Shown here one piece after another: positions 27,261 through 36,676 of a DNA stretch of 64,000 nt. Positions within the stretch are counted from its first letter, which is position 1, and each line of letters begins with the position of its first letter. Source of the stretch: Xanthomonas theicola (GTDB lineage: Bacteria > Pseudomonadota > Gammaproteobacteria > Xanthomonadales > Xanthomonadaceae); the NCBI RefSeq assembly GCF_014236795.1, contig NZ_CP049017.1:4008001-4072000 (forward strand), given 5' to 3'. Both the position numbers and the translations under genes were made by a program. The notes beneath the pieces were generated by a model. That model saw only the letters and a list, made by a program, of their open reading frames with translations, had not been told where the DNA came from and searched no databases.

Positions 27261-28415
27261 ATGCTGATCTCTCGGCTCAGGTTGAAGAACTGGCGCAACT
27301 TTCGCGAGGCGGACATCGGCCTGATATCGCGCGTCTACCTGATCGGCGCCAATGCATCTGGGAAATCGAATCTCCTGGACGTCTTCCGTTTCCTGCGCAC
27401 CATCGCCCAGCCCGACGGCGGCGGTCTGCAGAAGGCGCTCAAGGATCGTGGCTTCATGTCCAAGCTGCGCAGCCTGCACGCCCGGCGCGACCCGGAGGTC
27501 AGCATCGAGGTCGAATTGACCAACTCGCTGGGCGAAGACGCGACGCGCTGGAGCTACGCGCTGTCTTTCAAGGCGGAGGGCAAGGGCGCGCAGCGGGTGT
27601 TCATTACCAAGGAGATCGTGACCCGCAACGGCGAGCAGCTCCTGGCGCGCCCCGATACGGGCGACCAAGCGGACGAGATGCGTCTGACCCAGACGCATCT
27701 GGAGCAGATCAACAACAATGCCGAATTCCGTGAATTGGTCGAGTTCTTCTCGGCCACCACCTACCTGCATCTGGTGCCCCAACTCCTGAAGTTCAGCGAC
27801 GAGATCAGTGGCAGGCTGATCGAGAGCGATCCTTTCGGGCAGGGACTTTTGCAGCGGATCGCACGCACCGGGCAGAAGACCCAGGTGGCGCGGCTCAAGC
27901 GCATCGCCAAAGCGTTGCAGGTCGCGGTACCGCAGTTCTCCGAACTGCAGTTCAGAAAGGACGAAGTGACCGGCGCCCCACATCTGGAGGCGCGCTTCGA
28001 TCATTGGCGCGTCAATGGCGCGTGGCAACGCGAAGAGCATTTCTCCGACGGCACCTTGCGCCTGATCGGCCTGCTCTGGGCCCTGCAGGAGGGGGACGGG
28101 CTGCTGCTGTTGGAGGAGCCGGAGCTTTCGTTGAACGATGCGATTGTGGAATACATCCCCCTGATGATCGATCGGGTGCTGAGAAGCAGGAAAAAAGCGG
28201 CCCGCCAGGTGCTGGTCACCACGCACAGCGATAACCTGATCGCCGCGGTCAACGATCCCGGCTCGGTCGTCCTGCTGGAACCCGGCGACAACGGCACCAC
28301 CGTTCGCGGGCCCAGCGAAGAAGAAGAATCGGCCATGGAAAGCGGCCTGAACCCGGCCGAAGTCCTGCTTCCCAAAACGCGCCCTGAGCGGATCGAACAG
28401 ATGGGGCTGTTCTGA
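27261..28415 (+). CDS. AAA-family (OLD/AAA_21-like) ATPase, possible defence protein
   Basis: A 384-residue ATPase starting at ATG 27261 after GGAGAAACCC. MLISRLRLKNWRNFREADIG is the typical start of SMC/ABC-like AAA_21 ATPases; Walker A is GANASGKS (29-36), Walker B is GLLLLEEPELSLN, preceded by the signature FSDGTLRLIGLLWAL, and TTHSDNLIAAV carries the switch His. The gene overlaps the next one (TGATG), so the two are translated together. ATPase plus small partner pairs of this kind occur among phage-defence systems (OLD, PARIS-like), but no specific system is identified. It lies inside the ole cluster, after oleB. Confidence 0.82.
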   Translation: MLISRLRLKNWRNFREADIGLISRVYLIGANASGKSNLLDVFRFLRTIAQPDGGGLQKALKDRGFMSKLRSLHARRDPEVSIEVELTNSLGEDATRWSYALSFKAEGKGAQRVFITKEIVTRNGEQLLARPDTGDQADEMRLTQTHLEQINNNAEFRELVEFFSATTYLHLVPQLLKFSDEISGRLIESDPFGQGLLQRIARTGQKTQVARLKRIAKALQVAVPQFSELQFRKDEVTGAPHLEARFDHWRVNGAWQREEHFSDGTLRLIGLLWALQEGDGLLLLEEPELSLNDAIVEYIPLMIDRVLRSRKKAARQVLVTTHSDNLIAAVNDPGSVVLLEPGDNGTTVRGPSEEEESAMESGLNPAEVLLPKTRPERIEQMGLF

Positions 28416-29005
28416 TGCGGCAGGTGCATGTCATCGGCGAGGATGCGCTGACGTGTGCGCTGGGAACCCGGATGGTGGTCGAGGCAACCGGGATCCCGCC
28501 AGCGATGCCGGCCATCGATACCAAGGGCGTCACCAGGTTGCAGTCGAACCTGCGCCGTTACTTCGGACTTGCCAACATGGGACTGGTCTTGTGCGTGGCC
28601 GATACCGACGGCGCCTGCGTCAAGGATCTGCTCGCGCGTTGGTTGCCCCAGGGGGCTCCGCGCGGATTTTCTCTCCGCTTTGCCGTGACGGAAGCTGAAA
28701 GTTGGCTGTTGGCGGACAGCCAGGCACTGGCAGACTTCCTGCATGTTTCTCGAGCGAAGGTGCCGGACAATCCGGACGGGCTTGTCGATCCCAAGCGCCA
28801 AATACTGGCGTTGGCCGCGCGTTCGTCCAAGCGCTTGCTCCGGCAAGAGCTGATTTCCGAACGGGATCGCAACAAGCCGGGTGTCGGCTACAACGTGCAC
28901 CTGTGCGACTTCGCCGCGCGTCACTGGCGCCCTTCGGAAGCATCGCGGGTCTCGCCCAGCCTGTCGCGTGCCATGATCCGGCTCGCCGCGCTGGCGGCGC
29001 CGTGA
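28415..29005 (+). CDS. Small partner of AAA ATPase, possibly TOPRIM/DUF4276-like
   Basis: A 196-residue protein coupled to the ATPase gene. It begins MRQVHVIGEDALTCALGTRM, has a hydrophobic strand ending in acidic residues (GLVLCVADTDGACVKDLL) and a motif AVTEAESWLLADSQALADFL, like the E/D-rich segments of DUF4276/TOPRIM-type nucleases coupled to OLD-like ATPases. The DTD and EAESWLLAD stretches could form the metal site. The assignment to TOPRIM is by analogy; a structure prediction would settle it. Confidence 0.6.
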   Translation: MRQVHVIGEDALTCALGTRMVVEATGIPPAMPAIDTKGVTRLQSNLRRYFGLANMGLVLCVADTDGACVKDLLARWLPQGAPRGFSLRFAVTEAESWLLADSQALADFLHVSRAKVPDNPDGLVDPKRQILALAARSSKRLLRQELISERDRNKPGVGYNVHLCDFAARHWRPSEASRVSPSLSRAMIRLAALAAP

Positions 29006-29014
29006 ACTCCCGGG

Positions 29015-29398
29015 TCAGAGACCGGGCAGCGGATTGCGCTCGATCTGGGTCACGTCTTCCCAGTGGCTCGCGGTCAGCAGCGGCAAGCCGTGCGCCAGCC
29101 GCGCCTTGTCGCACTGGGCGCTGCGCTCGCCGAACTCCAGCGACGCGGGCACCGCCGCGCACACCGACGGGCGCCGGTCGTGGATCGTGCAGCGGCTGTA
29201 GCGGCCGATCTGCGCATCCAGCGCCACGCAGCGCGGCTGCGCCTGCGAGGTGCCACGCATCGCCCGCTCGTGGCTGCGCAGCGGTTCGGTGAGGCCGCAG
29301 GGGACCCTGCCGCCGAGCGCGGGATCGGCCTCGCTCCAGTGGAAGCTGACGCGGAAGTAGGCGCAGCACGCGCCGCAGGTGAGGCAGGGATGTGCCAT
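29015..29398 (-). CDS. YkgJ family cysteine-cluster (metal-chelating) protein
   Basis: A 127-residue protein, [20 protein letters not shown] then [20 protein letters not shown] and [16 protein letters not shown]. The CxxCxxCC start and later cysteines are the YkgJ zinc/iron-chelating domain. ATG 29398 begins the domain directly. Function is unknown. It is convergent with the TOPRIM-like gene (9 bp between stops). Confidence 0.9.
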   Translation of the reverse strand: MAHPCLTCGACCAYFRVSFHWSEADPALGGRVPCGLTEPLRSHERAMRGTSQAQPRCVALDAQIGRYSRCTIHDRRPSVCAAVPASLEFGERSAQCDKARLAHGLPLLTASHWEDVTQIERNPLPGL

Positions 29399-29501
29399 GG
29401 GAGGCCGGGCCTTGCGCGGCAAACAGCGTTGGGGGGGCGCGGCATTCTGACCGAACTGGCGCGCGCCGCAAGCACGCCGGCGTTCAGCATGTTGCGTCGG
29501 A

Positions 29502-30397
29502 TCAGGCCCATCGCGGCGATGCGTACTGCTGCAGGAAGGCCAGAAAGCTGGCGAGCTTGGGCAGCGGCTGGCGGTCCTGCCGGTACAGCGCGTGTACCGG
29601 CCGGCTGGCCGGCAGGTAGGCGTCGAGCACGGCGACCAGGCGTCCGGCGGCCAGGTCCTCGGCCACCAGCACCTGCGGCTGCAACAGCAGTCCGGCGCCA
29701 TGCAGCGCGGCCTGGCGTAGCGCGGCGCTGCTGTTGCAGCGCAGGGCGGTCTCGGTGGGCCAGCTTGCACTCGTGCCTGGCGAGGCCAGCCGCCAGGCCG
29801 AGCGCGGGTTCCAGGCGGCGTGGCCGAGACAGCGGTGCGCGGCCAGGTCGGCGGGCGTGGCCGGCACGCCGTGGCGCGCCAGGTCGGCCGGCGCGGCACA
29901 GATCGCCATGCGGTAGTGGCCTAGCGGGCGTGCCACCAGGTTCAGGGCGGGATCGAGCGTGCCGACCCGGATCGCCAGGTCGATGCCGTCCTCGATCAGG
30001 TCGACCACGCTGTTGCTCAGTTCCAGTTCGATGCGCACCTGTGGGAACCGTGCCTGGTATTCGGCCACCGCCGCGGCGATCACGCATTCGCCCAGCGTGG
30101 TGGCGGCGCTGATCCGCAGCAGGCCGCTGGGCGCAGCGGCCAGGCGCTCCACCGAATCCTCGGCCCAGCGCAGCTGTTCGAGCACGCGCTTGCCCTCCTC
30201 GTGGAAGCGGCGGCCGGCCTTGGTCAGGCCCTGGCGGCGGGTGCTGCGTTCCAACAGCCGTGCGCCCAGATGGGTCCGAGCTGCCGGACCAGCTTGCCGA
30301 TCATCACCGCACTGATGTGCAACCGGCGCGCGGCGGCGCTGAAGCTGCCGGCCTCCACGGCGGCGACGAAGACCTCGATGCTGCGCAGCTTGTCCAC
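29502..30397 (-). pseudogene. LysR-family regulator, frameshifted in the DNA-binding domain
   Basis: From GTG 30397 the frame gives the HTH DKLRSIEVFVAAVEAGSFSA, ARRLHISAVMIGKLVRQL. It then slips near 30280 and the downstream frame continues GARLLERSTRRQGLTKAGRR with the full effector domain ([40 protein letters not shown]). A single missing base would restore about 298 residues. It is divergent from the SDR gene at 30498, the usual layout of a LysR regulator and its target. Confidence 0.85.
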
Positions 30398-30497
30398 GAT
30401 TGCGAACCTTGGGTTTGCAGTGCCGGAAATTCTGCGCCATTTTTCGCCGTCCGGTACATGGCCAGACTGCCTGCCTCACAACCGCAGGAGCAGTGGC

Positions 30498-31099
30498 ATG
30501 AAGGCGATCGTCATCGGCGGGACCGGCACCCTGGGCCGCGCCGTGGTGCAGGAACTGGCGCGCGACCACGAGGTGGTCGCGGTCGTCCACACGCGTGGCG
30601 CGCACACCGTGGACATCACCGACGACGCCAGCGTGCAGGCGCTGTTCGCCGCGCTGGGGCCGGTGGACGCGATCGTCTCGGCCAGCGGCGAGCTGCACTT
30701 CGGCGAGCTCGCCACGCTGCAGCCGGCGCAGTTCGCGCAGGGCCTGCAGCACAAGTTGCTGGGTCAGGTGCGGCTGGCGCTGATCGGCCAGCACCATCTC
30801 CGCGACGGCGGCTCGATCACGCTGACCGGCGGCATCGTCGCCAACGAGCCGATCCGCGGCGGCAGCAACGCCACCACGGTCAATACCGCGCTGGAGGGCT
30901 TCGTGCGCGCGGCCGCGTGCGAACTGCGTGGCGGCCGGCGCATCAACGTGGTCAGCCCGACCGTGCTGAGCGAATCGGTCGAACGCTACGCGGCGTTCTT
31001 CCCGGGGTTCGAAAGCGTGTGAGCGCGGCGCGCGCGGCGCTGGCCTACCGGCGCCGCGTGGCCGGGATCCAGAGCGGGCGCGTGTTCCGGGTCACCTAG
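30498..31099 (+). pseudogene. Short-chain dehydrogenase with shifted C-terminus
   Basis: ATG 30498 gives MKAIVIGGTGTLGRAVVQEL, a Rossmann start, then AIVSASGELHFGELATLQ and ITLTGGIVANEPIRGGSNAT. The frame stops early at 31020 (FFPGFESV). The remaining conserved end, AARAALAYRR and AGIQSGRVFRVT, is in another frame up to TAG 31097-31099, so a GTGTG repeat near 31015 carries an indel. The missing ~26 residues are probably important for folding. The SDR lacks a standard YxxxK, as in the short 'NmrA-like' group of this type. Substrate unknown. Confidence 0.7.
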
Positions 31100-31104
31100 A
31101 GCGT

Positions 31105-31260
31105 GTCATCCATTCCCGAACAGGGCGCGTCCCTCTTGCGCGCGAACGGGCAAGCAAAGAGAGAAGCGGATACGTGTGCAGGCCCGAACCATGACGCGCG
31201 CCGCGCACGCGCAAGAGCGGCCCTGCGAAACCCAACGCGACCCACTCGGGAATGGATGAC
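31105..31260. repeat. MITE-like element with 15-bp perfect inverted ends
   Basis: GTCATCCATTCCCGA at 31105-31119 is exactly complementary to 31246-31260; some homology continues outward (GCG-G). The 156-bp interior has no gene. It fills the space between the SDR stop and the oleC start and has the size and ends of a small non-autonomous element. No target duplication is obvious. Confidence 0.6.
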
Positions 31261-31303
31261 CCGCCCTGGCGGCATGGCCGACGCCATCGGCGATAATCGG
31301 CCG

Positions 31304-32956
31304 ATGACCACGACCACGACCTGCAACATCGCCGCGGCCCTGCCGCGGCTGGCGCGCGAGCGTCCCGAGCAGATCGCCATCCGCTGCCCCGGCCGCCGCG
31401 GCGCCGACGGCCTGGCCGCCTACGACGCGACCTTGAGCTATGCGCAGCTGGATGCGCGCAGCGATGCGATCGCCGCCGGCCTGGGCGGCTACGGCATCGG
31501 CCGCGGTACCCGCACGGTGGTGATGGTGCGGCCGTCGCCGGAGTTCTTCCTGCTGATGTTCGCGCTGTTCAAGGCCGGTGCGGTGCCGGTGCTGGTGGAC
31601 CCGGGCATCGACAGGCGCGCGCTCAGGCAGTGCCTGGACGAGGCGCAGCCGCAGGCGTTCATCGGCATCGCGCTGGCGCAGCTGGCGCGACGGCTGCTGC
31701 GCTGGGCGCGTTCGGCGCGGCGCATCGTCACCGTCGGCCGGCGCTGGGCCTGGGGCGGCACCACGCTGGCGCGGATCGAGCGCGCCGGCCGCGGCGCCGG
31801 CAGCCAGCTGGCGGCGACCGCGCCCGACGACATCGCCGCGATCCTGTTCACCAGCGGCTCCACCGGCGTGCCCAAGGGCGTGGTCTACCGGCACCGCCAT
31901 TTCGTCGGGCAGATCGAACTGCTGCGCAACGCCTTCGGCATGCAGCCCGGCGGCATCGACCTGCCGACCTTCCCGCCGTTCGCCCTGTTCGACCCGGCGC
32001 TGGGGCTGACCTCGGTAATCCCGGACATGGACCCGACGCGCCCGGCCAGCGCCGATCCGCGCCGGCTGCACGCTGCGATCGAGCGCTTCGGGGTGACCCA
32101 GCTGTTCGGCTCGCCGGCGCTGATGCGGGTGCTGGCCGACTACGGCCGGCCGTTGCCGGACGTGCGCCGCGCGACCTCGGCCGGCGCGCCGGTGCCGCCG
32201 GAGATCGTGGCCAGGATCTGCAGCCTGCTGCCGGAGGACGGCAAGCTGTGGACGCCGTACGGCGCCACCGAGTGCCTGCCGGTGGCGGCGATCGAGGGCC
32301 GCGAACTGCAGGGCACGCGCGCGGCCACCGAAACCGGCGCCGGCACCTGCGTCGGAGCGGTGGTGGCGCCGAACGTGGTGCGCATCATTGCCGTCGACGA
32401 CGCGGCGATTCCGGACTGGTCGGGCGTGCGCGAGCTGCCGGTGGGCACGGTCGGCGAGATCACCGTGGCCGGGCCGACCACCACCGATACCTATTTCAAT
32501 CGCGACGCGGCCACCCGCATCGCCAAGATCCGCGAGCGCCTGGACGACGGCGGCGAGCGCATCGTGCATCGCATGGGCGACGTCGGCTATTTCGACGCGC
32601 AGGGCCGACTGTGGTTCTGCGGGCGCAAGACCCAGCGGGTGGAGACCGCGCACGGGCCGCTGTACACCGAGCAGGTCGAGCCGATCTTCAACACCTTGCC
32701 GTGGCTGCGCCGCAGCGCGCTGGTCGGGATCGGCGCGGCGGGCGCGCAGCGGCCGGTGCTGTGCTACGAACTGCAACCGGGCGCGCCGGCGCCGGCGCCG
32801 GCGCCGGCCGAGTTGCGCGCGCTGGCGCAGGCGCATCCGCACACCGCCGGCATCGTCGATTTCCTGTGCCACCCCCGCTTCCCGGTGGACATCCGCCACA
32901 ATGCCAAGGTCGGCCGCGAGAAGCTGGCGCTGTGGGCCAAGGACCGCGTGCGCTGA
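31304..32956 (+). CDS. oleC: OleC, beta-lactone synthetase
   Basis: A 550-residue member of the acyl-AMP ligase superfamily. The P-loop [20 protein letters not shown], the A5-type motif [15 protein letters not shown], and [20 protein letters not shown] are all present, and the C-terminal subdomain ends [19 protein letters not shown]. OleC converts the beta-hydroxy acid to a cis-beta-lactone using ATP. ATG 31304 lies just after the MITE-like repeat; upstream in-frame sequence belongs to that repeat. Confidence 0.93.
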   Translation: MTTTTTCNIAAALPRLARERPEQIAIRCPGRRGADGLAAYDATLSYAQLDARSDAIAAGLGGYGIGRGTRTVVMVRPSPEFFLLMFALFKAGAVPVLVDPGIDRRALRQCLDEAQPQAFIGIALAQLARRLLRWARSARRIVTVGRRWAWGGTTLARIERAGRGAGSQLAATAPDDIAAILFTSGSTGVPKGVVYRHRHFVGQIELLRNAFGMQPGGIDLPTFPPFALFDPALGLTSVIPDMDPTRPASADPRRLHAAIERFGVTQLFGSPALMRVLADYGRPLPDVRRATSAGAPVPPEIVARICSLLPEDGKLWTPYGATECLPVAAIEGRELQGTRAATETGAGTCVGAVVAPNVVRIIAVDDAAIPDWSGVRELPVGTVGEITVAGPTTTDTYFNRDAATRIAKIRERLDDGGERIVHRMGDVGYFDAQGRLWFCGRKTQRVETAHGPLYTEQVEPIFNTLPWLRRSALVGIGAAGAQRPVLCYELQPGAPAPAPAPAELRALAQAHPHTAGIVDFLCHPRFPVDIRHNAKVGREKLALWAKDRVR

Positions 32957-33345
32957 GGCCACCGACCGGCCCGCTGCCGGCCGCCGCCTGGCCGTCGGCG
33001 CTGGCCGGTTGCAGCGCGGCGAGCATGGCCAGGTGCCATGCTGGCGGCCTCGGCGTGGGCGAGCTTGCAGCCGTGGTCGAGCGCCGGCGGCGTGGGCGGG
33101 AGGCGCGGCGCGGCTGGCACGGGGCAGCAGGAACGCAAGGCGCGGCAGGCGGCCGTTCCGCAAGGACGCGGTCCGTGCGCTGCGCCAGCGCCGTGGCAGG
33201 AGCGCCTGCCGCCACGCTGCAGACTTGCGCCGACCCGCACCTTCGATGGCTTGCGCGCCGGGTGGCGCCGCCTGCACGCGCGCCGATCGCCTTCTTCGGC
33301 GCTTCCCGGCTATCGTGTGCGCCCTGGTTCGATCGATGCGGCGCG
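32957..33345. other. Gene-free interval between oleC and oleD
   Basis: No supported gene is visible in these 389 bases. The sequence is very GC-rich, and open frames are extensions of oleC or oleD in other frames. A promoter for oleD may lie here but no clear motif is seen. Confidence 0.5.
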
Positions 33346-34356
33346 ATGAAGATTGTGGTGACGGGCGGTGGTGGATTCCTGGGCCAGGCGCTGTGCCGCG
33401 GCCTGGTCGCGCGCGGGCACGAGGTGATCAGCTACAACCGCGGCCACTCTCCGCAACTGCAGGCGCTGGGCGTGGCCCAGGTGCGCGGCGACCTGACCGA
33501 TAAGCAGGCGCTGCACCACGCCGTCGCGGGCGCCGCGGCGGTGTTCCACAACGCGGCCAAGGCCGGCGCCTGGGGCAGCTACGACAGCTATTACCAGCCC
33601 AACGTGGTCGGCACCGAGCACGTGCTGGCCGCCTGCCGCGCGCATGGCGTAGGCCGCCTGGTCTATACCTCCACGCCGAGCGTGACCCATCGCGCCACCC
33701 ATCCGGTCGAGGGCCTGGGCGCGGACCAGGTGCCGTATGGCGAGGACTTCCAGGCGCCCTATGCCGCGACCAAGGCACTCGCCGAGCGCGCGGTGCTCGC
33801 CGCCAACGACGCGCAGCTGGCGGTGGTGGCGTTGCGGCCGCGGCTGATCTGGGGGCCGGGCGACAACCAGCTGTTGCCGAAGCTGGCCGCGCGCGCGCGC
33901 GCCGGGCGCGTGCGCCTGGTCGGCGGCGGCGACAACCTGGTGGACTGCACCTACATCGACAATGCCGCGCAGGCGCATTTCGATGCGTTCGACCACCTGG
34001 CGATCGGCGCGGCCTGCGCCGGCAAGGCGTATTTCATTTCCAACGGCGAGCCGCTGCCGATGCGCGAGCTGCTGAACAAACTGCTCGCCGCGGTCGGCGC
34101 GCCGCCGGTGAGCAAGACCCTGTCGTTCAAGACCGCCTACCGGATCGGCGCCACCTGCGAAACGCTGTGGCCGCTGCTGCGCCTGCGCGGCGAGCCGCCG
34201 CTGACCCGCTTCCTGGCCGAGCAGCTGTGCACGCCGCATTGGTACAGCATGGAACCGGCGCGCCGCGACTTCGGCTACGTGCCGCGGGTGTCGATCGAGG
34301 AGGGTGTGCAGCGTCTGGCGTGGTCATGGCGCCACGACGCTGCCGTCACTTCCTGA
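33346..34356 (+). CDS. oleD: OleD, NADPH-dependent beta-keto acid reductase
   Basis: A 336-residue extended SDR (3-beta-HSD-like). The cofactor motif is [20 protein letters not shown]; the active site has the Ser/Thr stretch [11 protein letters not shown] and [13 protein letters not shown] (YxxxK). OleD reduces the OleA product to the beta-hydroxy acid used by OleC. It closes the ole cluster. A weak 7-bp stem (TGCCGAA/TTCGGCA, 34368-34397) downstream could end the transcript. Confidence 0.93.
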   Translation: MKIVVTGGGGFLGQALCRGLVARGHEVISYNRGHSPQLQALGVAQVRGDLTDKQALHHAVAGAAAVFHNAAKAGAWGSYDSYYQPNVVGTEHVLAACRAHGVGRLVYTSTPSVTHRATHPVEGLGADQVPYGEDFQAPYAATKALAERAVLAANDAQLAVVALRPRLIWGPGDNQLLPKLAARARAGRVRLVGGGDNLVDCTYIDNAAQAHFDAFDHLAIGAACAGKAYFISNGEPLPMRELLNKLLAAVGAPPVSKTLSFKTAYRIGATCETLWPLLRLRGEPPLTRFLAEQLCTPHWYSMEPARRDFGYVPRVSIEEGVQRLAWSWRHDAAVTS

Positions 34357-34419
34357 CGACCGCCGGTTGCCGAACATGGTTGTGCGCCGATTCGGCACGA
34401 CACCTTACTGGGCATTGCC

Positions 34420-34578
34420 ATGTTGCATTACGCCATCATCTTCTTCGTCATCGCCATCATCGCCGCCGTGCTGGGTTTCAGCGGCATTGCCGGTGCGGCG
34501 ACCAACATCGCCTGGATCCTGTTCGTGGTGTTCCTGATCCTGGCGGTGATCTCGATGTTCCGCCGCGGCAAGGTCTAG
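34420..34578 (+). CDS. DUF1328 (YtjA-family) small membrane protein
   Basis: A 52-residue protein, [40 protein letters not shown] and a basic tail MFRRGKV, almost entirely two membrane helices. This is the DUF1328 pattern, including the AGAA segment between helices. Such proteins are common in proteobacteria and often stress-induced; function is unknown. It is too short for most gene-length cut-offs but the match is clear. Confidence 0.88.
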   Translation: MLHYAIIFFVIAIIAAVLGFSGIAGAATNIAWILFVVFLILAVISMFRRGKV

Positions 34579-34597
34579 ATCCAGCCCTGCCGTCAGG

Positions 34598-34633
34598 CGC
34601 GAAAGCGGCCCGCGGCCGCGGGCCGCTTTCGCG
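34598..34633. terminator. 36-bp perfect palindrome after DUF1328
   Basis: CGCGAAAGCGGCCCGCGG is followed directly by its own complement, giving an 18-bp perfect arm with no spacer. It begins 20 bases after the DUF1328 stop. No T-run follows, so it is a probable but atypical terminator. Confidence 0.5.
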
Positions 34634-34800
34634 TTCCGGGCGATCGATTGCCGCCGCTGCCGATTGCAGGATGGGCATGCCTCGGCCGTCGGTTCGGGCA
34701 CGCACGCTACGCGTCGACCAAAGCCGCGATGCGGAAAACGATACCGGCGGTGGCGATGCCTGCGCTGGCGCGCGGTGGAGCGTTGCAGGAAGAGGCGCGA

Positions 34801-35916
34801 CTATTGGCCGTTTCCAGGAACATCCACTGCGCTACGCAGCGTTGCATCCTGTGCATGGCGTTCCTGCGCCAGTTCGATCAGCCGCGTGATCAGATCGCGG
34901 TAACTCAGCCCGCTGGCCTGCCACAGCTTCGGATACATGCTGATGCGGGTGAAACCCGGCAGCGTGTTGAGTTCGTTGACCACGATGCGGCCGTCGCCGG
35001 TCAGGAACACGTCGACCCGCGCCAGACCGGCGCACTCCAGCACTTGGTAGGCGCGCAGCGCGACGGCGCGGATGCGTTCCTGGGTGGCGCCGTCGATCGC
35101 CGCCGGCACCACCACGTCGGCGCCGGTCTCGCTGATGTATTTGGTTTCGTAGGAATAGAACGCGTCGTGCACTACCACTTCGCCGCACACGCTGGCCAGC
35201 GGCACGTCGTTGCCGAGCACCGCGCATTCGATCTCGCGCCCGTCGATCGCCGCTTCCACCAGCGCCTTGTGGTCGTAGGCCAGGGCCAGCGTCAGCGCCA
35301 CGGCGAAGCCGGCGGCATCGTGCACCTTGCTCACGCCCACCGACGAACCCTGGTTGGCCGGCTTGACGAACAACGGTAGCCCGAATTGCGCGGCCAGCGC
35401 GGTGAAATCGGCCTGCGCCGCATCGGTGCGGCGGATGCAGGCGAACGCGGCGACGTCCAGCCCGGCGTCGCGCAACAGGCGCTTGGCCACGTCCTTGTCC
35501 ATCGCCAGCGCCGAGCCGAGCACGCCGGAGCCGACGAACGGCAGCCCGGCCATACGCAGCAGGCCTTGCAGCGAGCCGTCCTCGCCAAGCGTACCGTGCA
35601 CGATCGGGAACGCCACGTCGATCTGCTCCAGCGCCTGCGCCGGTTGCAGCGCGCGCAAGGGCTGCGCGTCGTCGCCGGGGATCACCGCCACGCCGCGGCC
35701 GCTGCGCTGCAGCGCGATCCGCACCGGATCGTCGGCATGCAGCAGGAATCCGTCGCGCTCGCTGGCATGCCAGCGGCCATGCTTGTCGATGCCGATCAGG
35801 GTGGCGTCGAAGCGCTGCGGGTCCAGCGCATCGACGATGTTGTGCGCGGACTGCAGCGAGACCTCGTGCTCGGCCGACCTGCCGCCGAAGATGATGCCGA
35901 CCCGGATCTTGCGCAT
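34801..35916 (-). CDS. ddl: D-alanine--D-alanine ligase
   Basis: A 371-residue ATP-grasp enzyme: [20 protein letters not shown] at the start, [36 protein letters not shown], and the metal-binding C-terminus [20 protein letters not shown]. It makes the D-Ala-D-Ala dipeptide for peptidoglycan. The length and the inserted segment after residue 50 are of the DdlA type. It is divergent from ubiJ. It is not in the usual mur-fts cluster here. Confidence 0.95.
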   Translation of the reverse strand: MRKIRVGIIFGGRSAEHEVSLQSAHNIVDALDPQRFDATLIGIDKHGRWHASERDGFLLHADDPVRIALQRSGRGVAVIPGDDAQPLRALQPAQALEQIDVAFPIVHGTLGEDGSLQGLLRMAGLPFVGSGVLGSALAMDKDVAKRLLRDAGLDVAAFACIRRTDAAQADFTALAAQFGLPLFVKPANQGSSVGVSKVHDAAGFAVALTLALAYDHKALVEAAIDGREIECAVLGNDVPLASVCGEVVVHDAFYSYETKYISETGADVVVPAAIDGATQERIRAVALRAYQVLECAGLARVDVFLTGDGRIVVNELNTLPGFTRISMYPKLWQASGLSYRDLITRLIELAQERHAQDATLRSAVDVPGNGQ

Positions 35917-36034
35917 GCATGTCCTCGCCGCAGGGGCGCCGCTGTGGGGGGTATAGAATGCCTGTTTTCGCCGCCGCGACCCAGCCCGGAGCGCTGTCGC
36001 ATGGCAGCGCGTCGCGGCCTTGTAGAATGCGCGG

Positions 36035-36676
36035 ATGTCGCCTTCTCCCTTCGATGCCCTCAAGCCCCTGGCTGGCCGCGCGCTGGAAGCGGCGCTCAAC
36101 CGCGCGCTGGCGCTGGACCCGGATACCCGCGAGGCGCTGCGCGGCCTGGACGGCCAGCGCGTGGCGTTGACCCTGGATGCGCCGGCGCTGGCGCTGCAGA
36201 TCCGTGTGGACGGCACGCGCCTGCAGGTCGGCCCGGTGGACGCGGCGCAGGAGCCGGACCTGGCGGTGCGCAGCACCCTCGGCGGGCTGTTCGCGCAGTT
36301 GCCGTTCCTGGCGCAGGCCCGGCGCGGCGCCAGCCCGGGCGGACGGGTGCGGGTCGCCGGCGATGCCGATCTGGCGCGGCGCCTGCAGCAATTGACGGCA
36401 CGCTTCGATCCGGACTGGCAACGCCCGTTCGCCCAGGTGTTCGGCGATGTGCTCGGGGTGCAGCTGGCCAACGCCGCGCGCGCGGCGTTGCAGCAGGCCC
36501 GGCGCAGCGCGCAGGACCTGGCGCAGAGCGCAGCGGAGTACGTCACCGAGGAATCGCGCGACGTGGTGCCACGCGCCGAACTGGACGCGTTCTACGACGA
36601 CGTCGACGCGGTGCGCGACGACGTCGAACGCCTGGCCGCGCGCATGGGTAGGCTGTCGCCGGGGCGTGGCGCATGA
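36035..36676 (+). CDS. ubiJ: Ubiquinone biosynthesis accessory factor UbiJ (SCP2 domain)
   Basis: A 213-residue protein with an N-terminal SCP2 lipid-binding domain ([63 protein letters not shown]) and a C-terminal helical tail ending [20 protein letters not shown]. UbiJ organises the soluble ubiquinone hydroxylase complex. Its stop overlaps the ubiB ATG (ATGA), the conserved ubiJ-ubiB arrangement. ubiE is not adjacent. Confidence 0.9.
   Translation: MSPSPFDALKPLAGRALEAALNRALALDPDTREALRGLDGQRVALTLDAPALALQIRVDGTRLQVGPVDAAQEPDLAVRSTLGGLFAQLPFLAQARRGASPGGRVRVAGDADLARRLQQLTARFDPDWQRPFAQVFGDVLGVQLANAARAALQQARRSAQDLAQSAAEYVTEESRDVVPRAELDAFYDDVDAVRDDVERLAARMGRLSPGRGA

Noticed and set aside
33320..33345. 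GGTTCGATCGA considered as a tRNA T-loop
   Set aside because: No acceptor, D or anticodon stems around it; it is the oleD upstream region.
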